Shown: positions 9,153 through 16,990 of the stretch, piece after piece | How positions within the stretch are numbered: the stretch's first letter is position 1 | Layout of the letters: each line of letters begins with the position of its first letter | Source of the DNA: Paenibacillus sp. PL2-23 | GTDB taxonomy: Bacteria; Bacillota; Bacilli; Paenibacillales; Paenibacillaceae | Assembly: GCF_040834005.1 (NCBI RefSeq) | Contig: NZ_CP162129.1 | Location: forward strand, 3,248,001-3,312,000 | DNA length: 64,000 nucleotides | Reading direction: 5' to 3' | Program-made: the position numbers and the translations under genes | Notes under the pieces: model-generated | The model's database searches: none | What the model was told of the DNA's origin: nothing | The model's input: only the letters and a program-made list of their open reading frames with translations

Positions 9153-9180
9153 TTGCAAGGATGGCAGCATGTGGTAGACT
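9153..9180 (+). promoter_or_regulatory. Possible SigA promoter of the Spo0E-like gene
   Basis: TTGCAA, a 16-bp spacer and TAGACT lie 60 bp upstream of the coding start. The -35 is inside the right arm of an 8-bp inverted repeat, which could be an operator. Confidence 0.45.
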
Positions 9181-9239
9181 AATGTATTATTGCCCAACTC
9201 AGGGTGCTCAATAAAATCTTAATTATTGGAGAGAGCTGT

Positions 9240-9455
9240 TTGAATTGTCGTTGCAGAACACAGGTCGAGAAGCTGCGAACCATTATGGAGCAAACCTATG
9301 ACGAATATTTGTCGTTTACGGACCCGGCAGTCCTATCGGCAAGTCAAGCACTGGATGATGCTTTGGTGCAATATCGCAACTGTCCCAGCTTTGAGCAATG
9401 CAGCAGGTGGGGACGGCCTGACACCCAATCCAAAAAAGACCCTACGATTTGCTAA
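9240..9455 (+). CDS. Spo0E-like aspartyl-phosphate phosphatase family protein
   Basis: A 71-residue helical-hairpin protein of the Spo0E/YnzD/YisI type. Family members dephosphorylate Spo0A and delay sporulation. The signature is the LRTIMEQTYDEYLS helix followed by SQALDDAL, matching the family SxxLD motif, and a second helix. The frame is open from a GTG at 9204, but the TTG at 9240 follows a good GGAGAGAG site, so it was chosen. The extra cysteines at the N-terminus (CRC) and C-terminus (CPSFEQC) are notable. The gene stands alone between a promoter and a terminator. Confidence 0.75.
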   Translation: MNCRCRTQVEKLRTIMEQTYDEYLSFTDPAVLSASQALDDALVQYRNCPSFEQCSRWGRPDTQSKKDPTIC

Positions 9456-9459
9456 TCAG

Positions 9460-9481
9460 CGCCCCGCTTGGGGCGTTTTTT
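9460..9481 (+). terminator. Rho-independent terminator of the Spo0E-like gene
   Basis: The stem CGCCCC/GGGGCG with a GCTT loop is followed by six T residues, five bases after the stop codon. Confidence 0.88.
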
Positions 9482-9600
9482 GTTTCGCTTCAACCCCTCG
9501 CGCTAGTTATCTCCCGAACTGTTCATTATTTCTAAAGCGTGCCGCTCAAAAGTTTGATCCATTCAGGGCAACCTTATAAAAATGAAGGAGGTTGTTCTTT

Positions 9601-10476
9601 ATGCATACCGTTTGGAAGGGCGCAATCAGCTTCGGTCTCGTGCACGTGCCTGTCAAAATGTTTACCGCTACGGAAGACAAGGACATTCGTTTCCGCACCA
9701 TTCACAAGGAATGCGGCATGCCGATTTCGCAGCAGCGGGTGTGCTCGCATTGCGGGCGCGAGATCGCGAGCGACGAGCTGGCCAAGGGCTTTGAATACGA
9801 AAAGGATAAATTTGTTTTGTTCAGCGAGGAGGAGCTGGAGGAGCTGCGACCGGAGTCTGCGCGCACAATATCGATCCTGGATTTTGTGGATTTGACCGAT
9901 ATTGATCCCATATATTTCGAGAAGGCGTATTACCTGTCTCCCGATATGGCTGGCTCTGGCGCATACGGGCTGCTGATTGAAGCCATTCGCCAAACAGGCA
10001 AAATTGGTATTGCCAAAATCTCGATCCGCAGCAAAAGCCGACTTGCCGCCATCCGCGTTGTCGCCAACTGCCTCTGTCTGGAGACGATGCACTTTCCAGA
10101 TGAAATCCGGCCCATATCGCTTGTGCCCAACATACCGGAGCAGACAGCGGTGAACGACAAGGAGCTGGAGATCGCCAAGCTGCTGGTAGAGCAGCTGTCG
10201 GCGCCATTCGCTCCTGACAAATACACCGATGATTACAGACTGGCGCTGCAGAATGCCATCGAAGCCAAGATTGCAGGTGAAGGCATCGACATTGTAGCGG
10301 CGCCCGCGACTGAAGCCGGCGGCGGCAATGTCGTAGATCTTATGGCGGCTCTGCAAGCAAGTCTTGACGCCGTGGCCAAAATTCCCACCGATACCGGCGG
10401 AGAGAAACGCAAAACAGGCAAAGCAGCGGCACCTAAAGAGAAAAAAAACAAAAAAACAAAAGAAACGGCATCGTAA
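9601..10476 (+). CDS. ku: Ku DNA end-binding protein (bacterial NHEJ)
   Basis: Bacterial Ku homodimerises around double-strand break ends and recruits LigD-type ligase. The 291-residue protein begins HTVWKGAISFGLVHVPVK, the canonical Ku start. It contains the CSHCGREI zinc-knuckle-like element and the beta-barrel core with ILDFVDLTDIDP. The C-terminal tail is lysine-rich (KEKKNKKTKE), as in Ku proteins with basic tails that assist DNA binding and sliding. The ATG at 9601 follows AAGGAGG; the three codons before it are not coding. It is followed after 12 bp by a Fpg/Nei gene, and a cognate ligase lies at 12412. Confidence 0.95.
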   Translation: MHTVWKGAISFGLVHVPVKMFTATEDKDIRFRTIHKECGMPISQQRVCSHCGREIASDELAKGFEYEKDKFVLFSEEELEELRPESARTISILDFVDLTDIDPIYFEKAYYLSPDMAGSGAYGLLIEAIRQTGKIGIAKISIRSKSRLAAIRVVANCLCLETMHFPDEIRPISLVPNIPEQTAVNDKELEIAKLLVEQLSAPFAPDKYTDDYRLALQNAIEAKIAGEGIDIVAAPATEAGGGNVVDLMAALQASLDAVAKIPTDTGGEKRKTGKAAAPKEKKNKKTKETAS

Positions 10477-10488
10477 TGGAGGTTCCTT

Positions 10489-11379
10489 ATGCCTGAGCTC
10501 CCTGAAATGGAAACCTACAGAGCTCTGCTGAGCGAACGAATCGCAGGGAAAAGGATTCGAGCGGCCATGGTGACGCGCGAAAAAACGATCAACGTGCCAG
10601 TCGATGCGTTCAGATCGCGGGTAGAAGGTCAAAGGCTGGCGCGCATCGACAGGCGGGCCAAAATGCTTCTCTTCCGGCTGGACAGCGGGGATTCACTCCT
10701 CCTGCATCTCATGCTTGGCGGCTCGATGTTTTTCGGCGCTCCGGAGGAAGCGCCTGACCGGACGGCCCAGGTCGTGCTCGCGCTCGAGGGAGGCGGCAGC
10801 CTTTTTTTCCACGGCTTGCGTCTCGGTTATCTGCACGTCTATACTCCAGCCGAGCTGGAGGAGAAGCTCCAAGGGCTCGGTCCAGAGCCGCTCGATCCAG
10901 CGTTTGGACCCAACAACCTCACCTTGCAGCTACGGCGGAAATCCAGACGCGCAGTGAAATTTGCGCTGACGGACCAGAACGTCATCGCCGGGATCGGCAA
11001 CTGCTATGCTGACGAGATGTGTTACTCCGCCGGAATTAACCCGCTTCGCAAGCTGTCGAGCCTGTCGGACGGCGAACTCCAAACCCTCTTCAATTCGATG
11101 CGTTCAACGCTGGCGGAAGGAATTCGGTATGGCGGGTACATGGAGACCCCTCTATTCACGGGCGATTCTTTAACCGGCGGCTATAATAGCCGCTGCAAGG
11201 TATATGACCGTGGCGGCGAGCCCTGCATCCGCTGCGGCACCCCGATTACAAGGACGGAGAGCAGCGGACGGAAGGTGTTCTTCTGCGGATCCTGTCAACG
11301 GCAAGGAGGACACATCAATGGCGGTGAAGACGCCGTCAACGACAAGGCTGCAATGCGTGAGCTGGTTGTTCACCATTAA
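10489..11379 (+). CDS. Fpg/Nei family DNA glycosylase/AP lyase
   Basis: A formamidopyrimidine-DNA glycosylase-fold enzyme that excises oxidised bases and nicks the strand. The mature N-terminus PELPEMETYR gives the catalytic Pro and Glu, Lys58 in RRAKML is conserved, and the helix-two-turn-helix contains the GIGNCYADE Asn. The C-terminal zinc finger is CIRC...CGSC with the Arg of SGRKVFF. The protein runs about 20 residues past the finger. The position directly behind ku suggests one repair operon. Whether it prefers Fpg or Nei substrates cannot be told from the sequence. Confidence 0.88.
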   Translation: MPELPEMETYRALLSERIAGKRIRAAMVTREKTINVPVDAFRSRVEGQRLARIDRRAKMLLFRLDSGDSLLLHLMLGGSMFFGAPEEAPDRTAQVVLALEGGGSLFFHGLRLGYLHVYTPAELEEKLQGLGPEPLDPAFGPNNLTLQLRRKSRRAVKFALTDQNVIAGIGNCYADEMCYSAGINPLRKLSSLSDGELQTLFNSMRSTLAEGIRYGGYMETPLFTGDSLTGGYNSRCKVYDRGGEPCIRCGTPITRTESSGRKVFFCGSCQRQGGHINGGEDAVNDKAAMRELVVHH

Positions 11380-11458
11380 GCACGACGCGCTCGGCGTTGG
11401 GCGCGACGCGGTCGACGTTGGGCGCGGCGCGGTCAGCGTTGGGCGGCACGCGCCTTCC
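11380..11458. repeat. 21-bp GC-rich tandem repeat
   Basis: About 3.5 copies of a 21-bp unit (GTTGGGCGCGACGCGGTCGA plus one base) lie between the convergent ends of the glycosylase gene and nfo. Full units are at 11396-11416, 11417-11437 and a diverged one at 11438-11458. In one frame they encode a 7-residue repeat, but no ribosome binding site supports translation. Confidence 0.8.
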
Positions 11459-11466
11459 GCTGGCGC

Positions 11467-12303
11467 TTATCGCTTCTGAATCAGCGATTGGACGAATTTG
11501 ATTTCCTCCGAATGAGGGAAGCTCGCGTTGTTAGGCGTCTCCAGCACGATCGGCAGCTCCCGGATGACGGGACTGTGGAGGAACTCCGCCATAGCCCGCT
11601 CTCCGATGCACCCTCTCCCGACACTGGCGTGCCGATCCTTGAAGGAACGGCTGGGATAGACGGAATCGTTCAGGTGAACAGCCTTCAGATGCTGGAAGTA
11701 TCCCAGCTCCTTCCCCTTCTCCAGCAGGGCCCCCCAATTGTCACCCGTCCACAAGCCGCTCGCAAACGCGTGGCAGGTATCAAAGCAAAACCCCATTTTT
11801 TCGGGAAAGCTGGACAGGGCTCGCATTTGAACCAGCTCCTCCATCGTCATCCCCATTCGCCCGCCTTGACCGGAATGATTTTCAATGAGCAGGAGTGCGG
11901 GGCCATCACTGACGCTTAACACTTCATTCATGGTCTCCAGCATTAGCTGATATCCGCGAAGAGGTTCCGTTCCCTTGTATTTGCCGAAATGAACGACGAG
12001 GCCAGTCGAGCCGCAAGCGGATGCAATCTCAAGATCGTTAATCAGCGAACGGATCGTCGATTGCCGCAGCTCCGGCTCCTCCGCTGATAGATTCGTTGCA
12101 TATGGCGTATGGGCGATTGAAGACAAGCCTTGCTCCCGGCAGAAGCGGGCGCAGCTTTGGGCATCTTGTTTGTCATACTTCTTCAGAGTCAGACTGCGGG
12201 GGTTTTTCGGAAAATATTGAAAAGACCGCCCTCCCAATCTAACGGCCTCCTTGGCGGCAGCCAAATAACCGTTGCGAATCGACACATGGCTGCCGAGTCT
12301 CAT
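11467..12303 (-). CDS. nfo: Endonuclease IV-type AP endonuclease
   Basis: A TIM-barrel AP endonuclease of 278 residues that cleaves 5' of abasic sites and trims blocked 3' ends. It starts RLGSHVSIRNGY, and the three-zinc ligand set is visible: the HTPYATNL and VVHFGKYKG histidines, IENHSGQG Glu, FDTCHAFASG Asp/His, HLNDS and DRHASVGRG, and a final LETPN Glu. The ATG follows GGGTAGGGGGAATAAG. It is convergent with the ku-glycosylase pair. Many Firmicutes carry a main nfo elsewhere, so this may be a second copy. Confidence 0.9.
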   Translation of the reverse strand: MRLGSHVSIRNGYLAAAKEAVRLGGRSFQYFPKNPRSLTLKKYDKQDAQSCARFCREQGLSSIAHTPYATNLSAEEPELRQSTIRSLINDLEIASACGSTGLVVHFGKYKGTEPLRGYQLMLETMNEVLSVSDGPALLLIENHSGQGGRMGMTMEELVQMRALSSFPEKMGFCFDTCHAFASGLWTGDNWGALLEKGKELGYFQHLKAVHLNDSVYPSRSFKDRHASVGRGCIGERAMAEFLHSPVIRELPIVLETPNNASFPHSEEIKFVQSLIQKR

Positions 12304-12411
12304 CTTATTCCCCCTACCCTCTTTTACCCTTTAGCCTTCCTCAGCGGCTCCGGAATGATTCCAGACCTCATGTGGGCAAACTGGGAGCAGTAGAGAATGG
12401 GAGGTTCATAA

Positions 12412-13374
12412 ATGATGCCAACAACAACAGAGCTGAGACCCGTTCATCCCTTCGAGCCTGTCCGCACAGCCACGCAGCCCGAGGGCCGGCAATGGACCGC
12501 TCAGATCAAGTGGGACGGCGTGCGGATGCTGACCTATTATGACGGCAGCAACACCAGACTGGTCAATCGCAATCTGAACGACCGGACCTTGCAATATCCC
12601 GAGCTGCTGGATGTAAGGACATACTGTAGGGCGAATTCCGTTATTCTGGACGGCGAGATTATCGCATTCCAAGAGAACAGGCCGTCCTTCTATGAAGTGA
12701 TGAAACGCGACCGGCTGCGCGCTGTCCCTTCAATTAAAGCGGCTTCTGCAAGAACGCCCGTCACCTACATGATCTTTGATATTCTCTACCAGAATGGCGC
12801 ATGGGTGATAGACAAGACGCTGGCGGAGCGTCAGGCCCTGCTTCAGAGCCTGATCATCCCCCGACCCAACATCCAGCTCGTCCAGAACGCTGCCGATGGT
12901 GAAGCCCTGTTCCATTTAATGAAGCAATACGGGATGGAAGGCATTATGTACAAGGATCTGGGGAGCGCGTACGCGATTAACGGAAAGGACGGACGCTGGA
13001 GGAAGCGGAAGGTGTTCCACGATCTGATCGCTGTCATTGGAGGCGTCACGCTCCGGGACCGGCTGGTCAACTCCCTGCTGCTCGGCGTTTACACCGAATC
13101 AGGACAGCTGCAGTATATCGGTCACGCAGGCGGCGGCAAGCTGACTCGCAAGGACTGGACGGCTATTACGGAGATGGCCGCTGGCTTGCGAGCGGAGCGC
13201 ATGCCCTTCGCGAATACGCCGGAGAGAAGCAAGGATGCGGTATGGATAACGCCTGCGCTTACTGTGAAGGTCGAATATTTGGAGCTTACACCGGGCGGCA
13301 CTATGCGCCATCCTACCCTTCAAGCCATCGTTGACCGTCCGGGCAAGGATTGTACGACCGATCAGCTAAGCTGA
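12412..13374 (+). CDS. ATP-dependent DNA ligase, LigD ligase-domain type
   Basis: A 320-residue ATP-dependent ligase. The adenylated lysine is Lys33 in IKWDGVR, with downstream motifs LDGEIIAF, FDILY, EGIMYKD and WRKRKV, then an OB-fold domain ending near the C-terminus. It matches the ligase module of LigD but lacks the polymerase and 3'-phosphoesterase domains found in Bacillus YkoU. With ku upstream, it is the likely end-joining ligase. The tandem ATG at 12412/12415 follows GGGAGG. It is divergent from nfo, with about 110 bp between the two starts. Confidence 0.9.
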   Translation: MMPTTTELRPVHPFEPVRTATQPEGRQWTAQIKWDGVRMLTYYDGSNTRLVNRNLNDRTLQYPELLDVRTYCRANSVILDGEIIAFQENRPSFYEVMKRDRLRAVPSIKAASARTPVTYMIFDILYQNGAWVIDKTLAERQALLQSLIIPRPNIQLVQNAADGEALFHLMKQYGMEGIMYKDLGSAYAINGKDGRWRKRKVFHDLIAVIGGVTLRDRLVNSLLLGVYTESGQLQYIGHAGGGKLTRKDWTAITEMAAGLRAERMPFANTPERSKDAVWITPALTVKVEYLELTPGGTMRHPTLQAIVDRPGKDCTTDQLS

Positions 13375-13395
13375 TTTTTCTGCATTCAGAATAAT

Positions 13396-13440
13396 AAGCA
13401 GGCGCAGCCGCTTCAACTTGGTGAAGGACTGCGCCCGCTT
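13396..13440. terminator. Bidirectional hairpin between the ligase and dioxygenase genes
   Basis: AAGC-A-GGCGCAG pairs with CTGCGCC-CGCTT around a CTTCA/TGAAG inner stem. Moderately T-rich sequence follows on both sides, and the two flanking genes converge here. Confidence 0.65.
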
Positions 13441-13445
13441 GAGTT

Positions 13446-14207
13446 TTAGAAAATTTTGCGATTCACGCCAAGCAGCCTTCTTCTGCGGTCATTGGCTCGC
13501 TCTACGATGTCTGCCGGCGGCTTGTAGGCAGCGTTTACGTCGTGACTCATATGCGGCACAATAAATTTTTTGCGGTATATAATTTGCTGCACATACCTCG
13601 GCGTATCGCTTAGATTCGGAGCGCCCCGATGCCAAATTTGACTATTGAAGAGAAGACAGTCACCCGCATTGGCCAGGATGGAGACGGGGCCGGCCCCGTT
13701 ATAATCCTCTATTTCCTCGCTGAACGATAGATGCTTGCCTGCTCTGTGCGAGCCGGGCACGACCTGTGTCGGGCCGAGCTCCTCTGTTATGTCATCCAGA
13801 TAATATAACGCATTTAATAAGTAGATAGGCACAGGAATACGGGCATCCCACTCCACGCCGTCCGGCAGAGGGAAGAATAGCGCTTCGTCGACATGCCATT
13901 TGCTGACCCCGTTGTTTTTCATCGTGCGCATACCGTTCATACTGCTGAGCTGACACTCCGGGCCCAGCACCTCTTCGACGAATTCGATGACGCCCGGATG
14001 GTCGATCAATTGCTCGAATGGTTCCCCGCGCTCGAACATGGGTCCCTGCAGCATCACCTCCGGACCCTTCCCCTCGAATGCCAGGGCGATCCCTTCTTTA
14101 ATGACAGAGGTCTGCTGGGGCGTCAGGGCATTCCGGAACAAAACATAACCATCCTGATGTAATTGCTGCAGCTGCTCGGCATACAAGCTTTCCGTTTTTA
14201 TCATCAT
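13446..14207 (-). CDS. Phytanoyl-CoA dioxygenase (PhyH) family protein
   Basis: A cytosolic Fe(II)/2-oxoglutarate-dependent oxygenase of about 253 residues. The metal triad is visible as WHVDEA (His and Asp) and QIWHRG (distal His), with an Arg in SDTPRYVQQIIY to bind 2-oxoglutarate. The HQDGYVLFRNAL start and VPGSHRAGKH segment are family features. Among starts at 14213, 14207 and 14204, the second is best spaced from AGGTGGT. It is the last gene of the four-gene unit running from 18365, 12 bp after the adenylation enzyme. Its substrate is not known; hydroxylation of an acyl chain or amino acid carried on the ACP is an inference. Confidence 0.85.
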   Translation of the reverse strand: MMIKTESLYAEQLQQLHQDGYVLFRNALTPQQTSVIKEGIALAFEGKGPEVMLQGPMFERGEPFEQLIDHPGVIEFVEEVLGPECQLSSMNGMRTMKNNGVSKWHVDEALFFPLPDGVEWDARIPVPIYLLNALYYLDDITEELGPTQVVPGSHRAGKHLSFSEEIEDYNGAGPVSILANAGDCLLFNSQIWHRGAPNLSDTPRYVQQIIYRKKFIVPHMSHDVNAAYKPPADIVERANDRRRRLLGVNRKIF

Positions 14208-14225
14208 CTTCATACCACCTATCGA

Positions 14226-15575
14226 TTAGATTGAATGAGGGCGCCTCACTTTTTTCATACGATTGCTTATTAACGGCTCGGTTGTCACTTCGATTTTTTG
14301 CGGAATTTTGTAGGGGGGCAGATGCTCCAGACAATAAGCTCGAATCATGCCTCGCAGCTCCTTCAAGCCGATCTCCTGGCGCAGCCTGACCGTAGCTTTG
14401 ATAAGCTGGCCGGTAATGGCGCTGGGCTCCGCGGTTACCGCGACCTCGGAGATGCTGTCCATCTGCTCAATAACGCTTTCGATCTCCGCAGGATACACCT
14501 TCTCGCCGCCCACATTGATCAGCTCCGACCGCCGGCCTAGGATGCGAATGTCATTCCCTTCGACAATCGCTTCATCTCCTGTTCTCAGCCAGCCATCTCT
14601 AGTAAACGGGCTTGGGGCGTTCAGGTAGCCCAGCATGGCGGTGCCCGATTTCAGCTCCAGCAGCCCATCCACAATCCGGTACTGCAGCTCCGAATCGGCG
14701 ATAGAGAAGGACAGCGACTCGGAGCTGGCAGAGCGTGTGCGCAGCACTCCGATTTCCGACATGCCGTAAGCTTGGACGGCGCGCACGCCGGGGAATTGCT
14801 TATTCCACAAGGCCAGCGTATGCGGGGGCATGACCTCGGAGCCGTAGGATACAACCTGCAGGCTCGACAGATCATAGTGCTGGCATACGCCGCTGATAAG
14901 CAGCAGCCTCATGAAGGTGGGGGACGTAGGCAGCACCTCAATCCGGTGCCGCTCGATCAAGCGGCACACCTCATGGGGCGAACGATCCTCCGCCACATAC
15001 AGGCAGCCGCCGCTCGCAAGCGTCTGCAGCAAGATGTTGAGACCGCCGATATGATCGAACAGCATAAACGGGATCGTCCGGCTGCTGCGTCCGGCCGTCC
15101 GGAATTTACGCAGCAGCCGCTCGCTGCTATGCACCGCAGCCTTACTCTTGCCCGTCGTGCCCGACGAGAACAGCACGAGACCGCCCGAGCCTTCCTCTAG
15201 CAGCGAAGCAAGCAGAGGATGCTCCGCTCGTCGTCCCCTCTCCTCCATGGCGAAGTGAATCTGGTCGCCTGTCCACCTGCTACGGAGGGACACCTGCGCA
15301 ATGTCCATATATTCGTCCCGTTTCCTGGCCGGCAGCTCGGGAGCAAGCGGCACCACCACACACCCTGCTCGCAGCAAGCCGAATAGCGCAGCCACAGCCT
15401 CCGGCGAATAATCCGCTTCCAGGGAAACGACATGCCTCTCGCCCGCCAACTTGTCTCCGCAGCTGAGCGCGCGTTTGACAAGCCATTCGTAGGTATAGAC
15501 ATTCTCCCGCCATACCATAGCCGGTCGCTGCGCATAATCGGCAGAGAAGCGCTTCAACAGCTCATCCACACTCAT
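14226..15575 (-). CDS. AMP-binding adenylate-forming enzyme (ANL superfamily)
   Basis: An acyl/aminoacyl-activating enzyme of 449 residues, shorter than typical CoA ligases (about 500-550) because the N-terminal lobe is trimmed. Motifs: the P-loop VLFSSGTTGKSKA, AYGMSEIG, WLRTGDEA and the hinge GRRSELINVGGEKVYPAEIE. The final catalytic lysine position is in the LISNRMKKVRR tail. Its ATG overlaps the stop of the upstream BtrH-ACP gene (ATGA), indicating tight coupling. The likely job is to activate a carboxylic acid and load it onto the ACP encoded next door, inferred from context. Substrate is not predictable here. Confidence 0.88.
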   Translation of the reverse strand: MSVDELLKRFSADYAQRPAMVWRENVYTYEWLVKRALSCGDKLAGERHVVSLEADYSPEAVAALFGLLRAGCVVVPLAPELPARKRDEYMDIAQVSLRSRWTGDQIHFAMEERGRRAEHPLLASLLEEGSGGLVLFSSGTTGKSKAAVHSSERLLRKFRTAGRSSRTIPFMLFDHIGGLNILLQTLASGGCLYVAEDRSPHEVCRLIERHRIEVLPTSPTFMRLLLISGVCQHYDLSSLQVVSYGSEVMPPHTLALWNKQFPGVRAVQAYGMSEIGVLRTRSASSESLSFSIADSELQYRIVDGLLELKSGTAMLGYLNAPSPFTRDGWLRTGDEAIVEGNDIRILGRRSELINVGGEKVYPAEIESVIEQMDSISEVAVTAEPSAITGQLIKATVRLRQEIGLKELRGMIRAYCLEHLPPYKIPQKIEVTTEPLISNRMKKVRRPHSI

Positions 15576-16990
15576 CCTGCCTCCTCCAGGCAGCCCTTCA
15601 GGTAAGCAACAAGGCTGTCCACCGTACGGAACGGATTATTGCTCCATTGCTGCGCAGCGCGATCCGACAGTGCGATCCGCGCGCCCAGCTCCTCCTCGAC
15701 CGACTGCTCCACGACGGCCAGCAGCGAGACCAGGCCCAAGGAATCCAGGAAGCCGTCACGCCCATACAGCGGTGTATGCCCTCCCAGCTCTCCCGGCGCC
15801 TTCGCCGAATAAGCGTAAGCAATCTCCTGGCAGCCATCCAGCACAATGCGAAGCAGCTCATCCCGGTTCGGCGTGGATATGCTGGCTGACTCTTCTGAAT
15901 CTTCGCCTTCCTGCTCCAGCAGCGGCGCAGCCCCGCCCGCATAAGCCTGGAGCCGCTCGTAGAAGCTGTATTCCTGATTGACCAGCTTGCCGATTACATC
16001 GAGCACCTCGGTTACGCTCTCTCCCTCTCGACGGGCGACAGCGGAGCTGACAAGCAGCTTGTGAGCATGCTCCCAGCTTCGAATCAAGTGGTCGAACTCT
16101 TCGGCGAAGGCCGTGAAGCCGTCACCCGGGAGTCGTACCACATCATAGAGCAAATCCCGGAAGAAATACCGGCTCCAGCGCATGTCGAACAGGAAGCCCG
16201 ATGCTTGGCTGAATGCCGCTTGATCGGTCCGCGGCAGACCTTGGGCGAGCTGCCTCAGCAGCTTCAGCGACACGGCATGGCCGAAGAAATAGGTACGGCC
16301 GCCGGACTCCACCTCCCGGCCTGCCAGAAACTCATGCACATGCGTCAGCAGGACGCGAAGCAGCGCCTCCTCATAAGCGGCGGCGGACAAGGGCGCCTCC
16401 GGCGCAATCGATACGGTGCAATACGAATGCAGCTCCTCTCTCCGTTTGGCGGCGGCCAGCTCAGGGATGCATTGATTGCCCTTCCAGTAAGCGTCGAATA
16501 CGGGAATCGGCAGCGAGCCCTTGAACCGGGCAGGCACAGGATCGTAGATATGCACCTCGGTTTCGCTGACCCCATATACAGCCAGCCAATGATCAACCAG
16601 ATAGAGGCGCGACTGCGGATCCGTCAGCTTGCTGATGTATACCGGATTGAGGTAATCCTCGCAATAGGGCAGATAATAGCTGGTGCCCGTCGTAAGCATC
16701 AGCTCTCCTCTTGCCGTCAGCTCCCGCGCGAGCTCCAGACCCTCCTGAAGCCCCCCCAGCTCCGTATAGCCATTCATGAGCCAGATCGCTTCCTTGTAAT
16801 TCAGCTTGTTGAAATAGGTCTTCACCAGTCCTTCGCTGGAGCATGCCGGCAAGCCATACAAGCGGGCTCCCGCCAGAAGCCCCAGGCTGCTGAAGCCATG
16901 CTGCCGCCTCAGCACCTCGTGTATAAGCGGAAAATTGCACGGATAGTAATACGGAATGTCTTCAAGTGGACGAAATGGCTCCATCCCCAT
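15572..16990 (-). CDS. BtrH-like cysteine acyltransferase fused to a C-terminal acyl carrier domain
   Basis: A roughly 472-residue two-part protein. The N-terminal part (about residues 5-310) resembles the butirosin BtrH N-terminal fold, a papain/C39-like transferase. It has an early cysteine in YYYPCNFPLIHEVL, a histidine in LVDHWLAVYG and the following VHIYDP acid. A helical linker with an acidic stretch follows. The last 80-90 residues form an acyl carrier domain, with the phosphopantetheine serine in GFLDSLGLVSLL. The frame extends 70 codons upstream into the esterase gene, but MGMEPF behind AGGAAGGGGG is the better start. In butirosin, BtrH moves an ACP-bound acyl group onto an aminoglycoside; here the acceptor is unknown. 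Confidence 0.72.
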   Translation of the reverse strand: MGMEPFRPLEDIPYYYPCNFPLIHEVLRRQHGFSSLGLLAGARLYGLPACSSEGLVKTYFNKLNYKEAIWLMNGYTELGGLQEGLELARELTARGELMLTTGTSYYLPYCEDYLNPVYISKLTDPQSRLYLVDHWLAVYGVSETEVHIYDPVPARFKGSLPIPVFDAYWKGNQCIPELAAAKRREELHSYCTVSIAPEAPLSAAAYEEALLRVLLTHVHEFLAGREVESGGRTYFFGHAVSLKLLRQLAQGLPRTDQAAFSQASGFLFDMRWSRYFFRDLLYDVVRLPGDGFTAFAEEFDHLIRSWEHAHKLLVSSAVARREGESVTEVLDVIGKLVNQEYSFYERLQAYAGGAAPLLEQEGEDSEESASISTPNRDELLRIVLDGCQEIAYAYSAKAPGELGGHTPLYGRDGFLDSLGLVSLLAVVEQSVEEELGARIALSDRAAQQWSNNPFRTVDSLVAYLKGCLEEAG

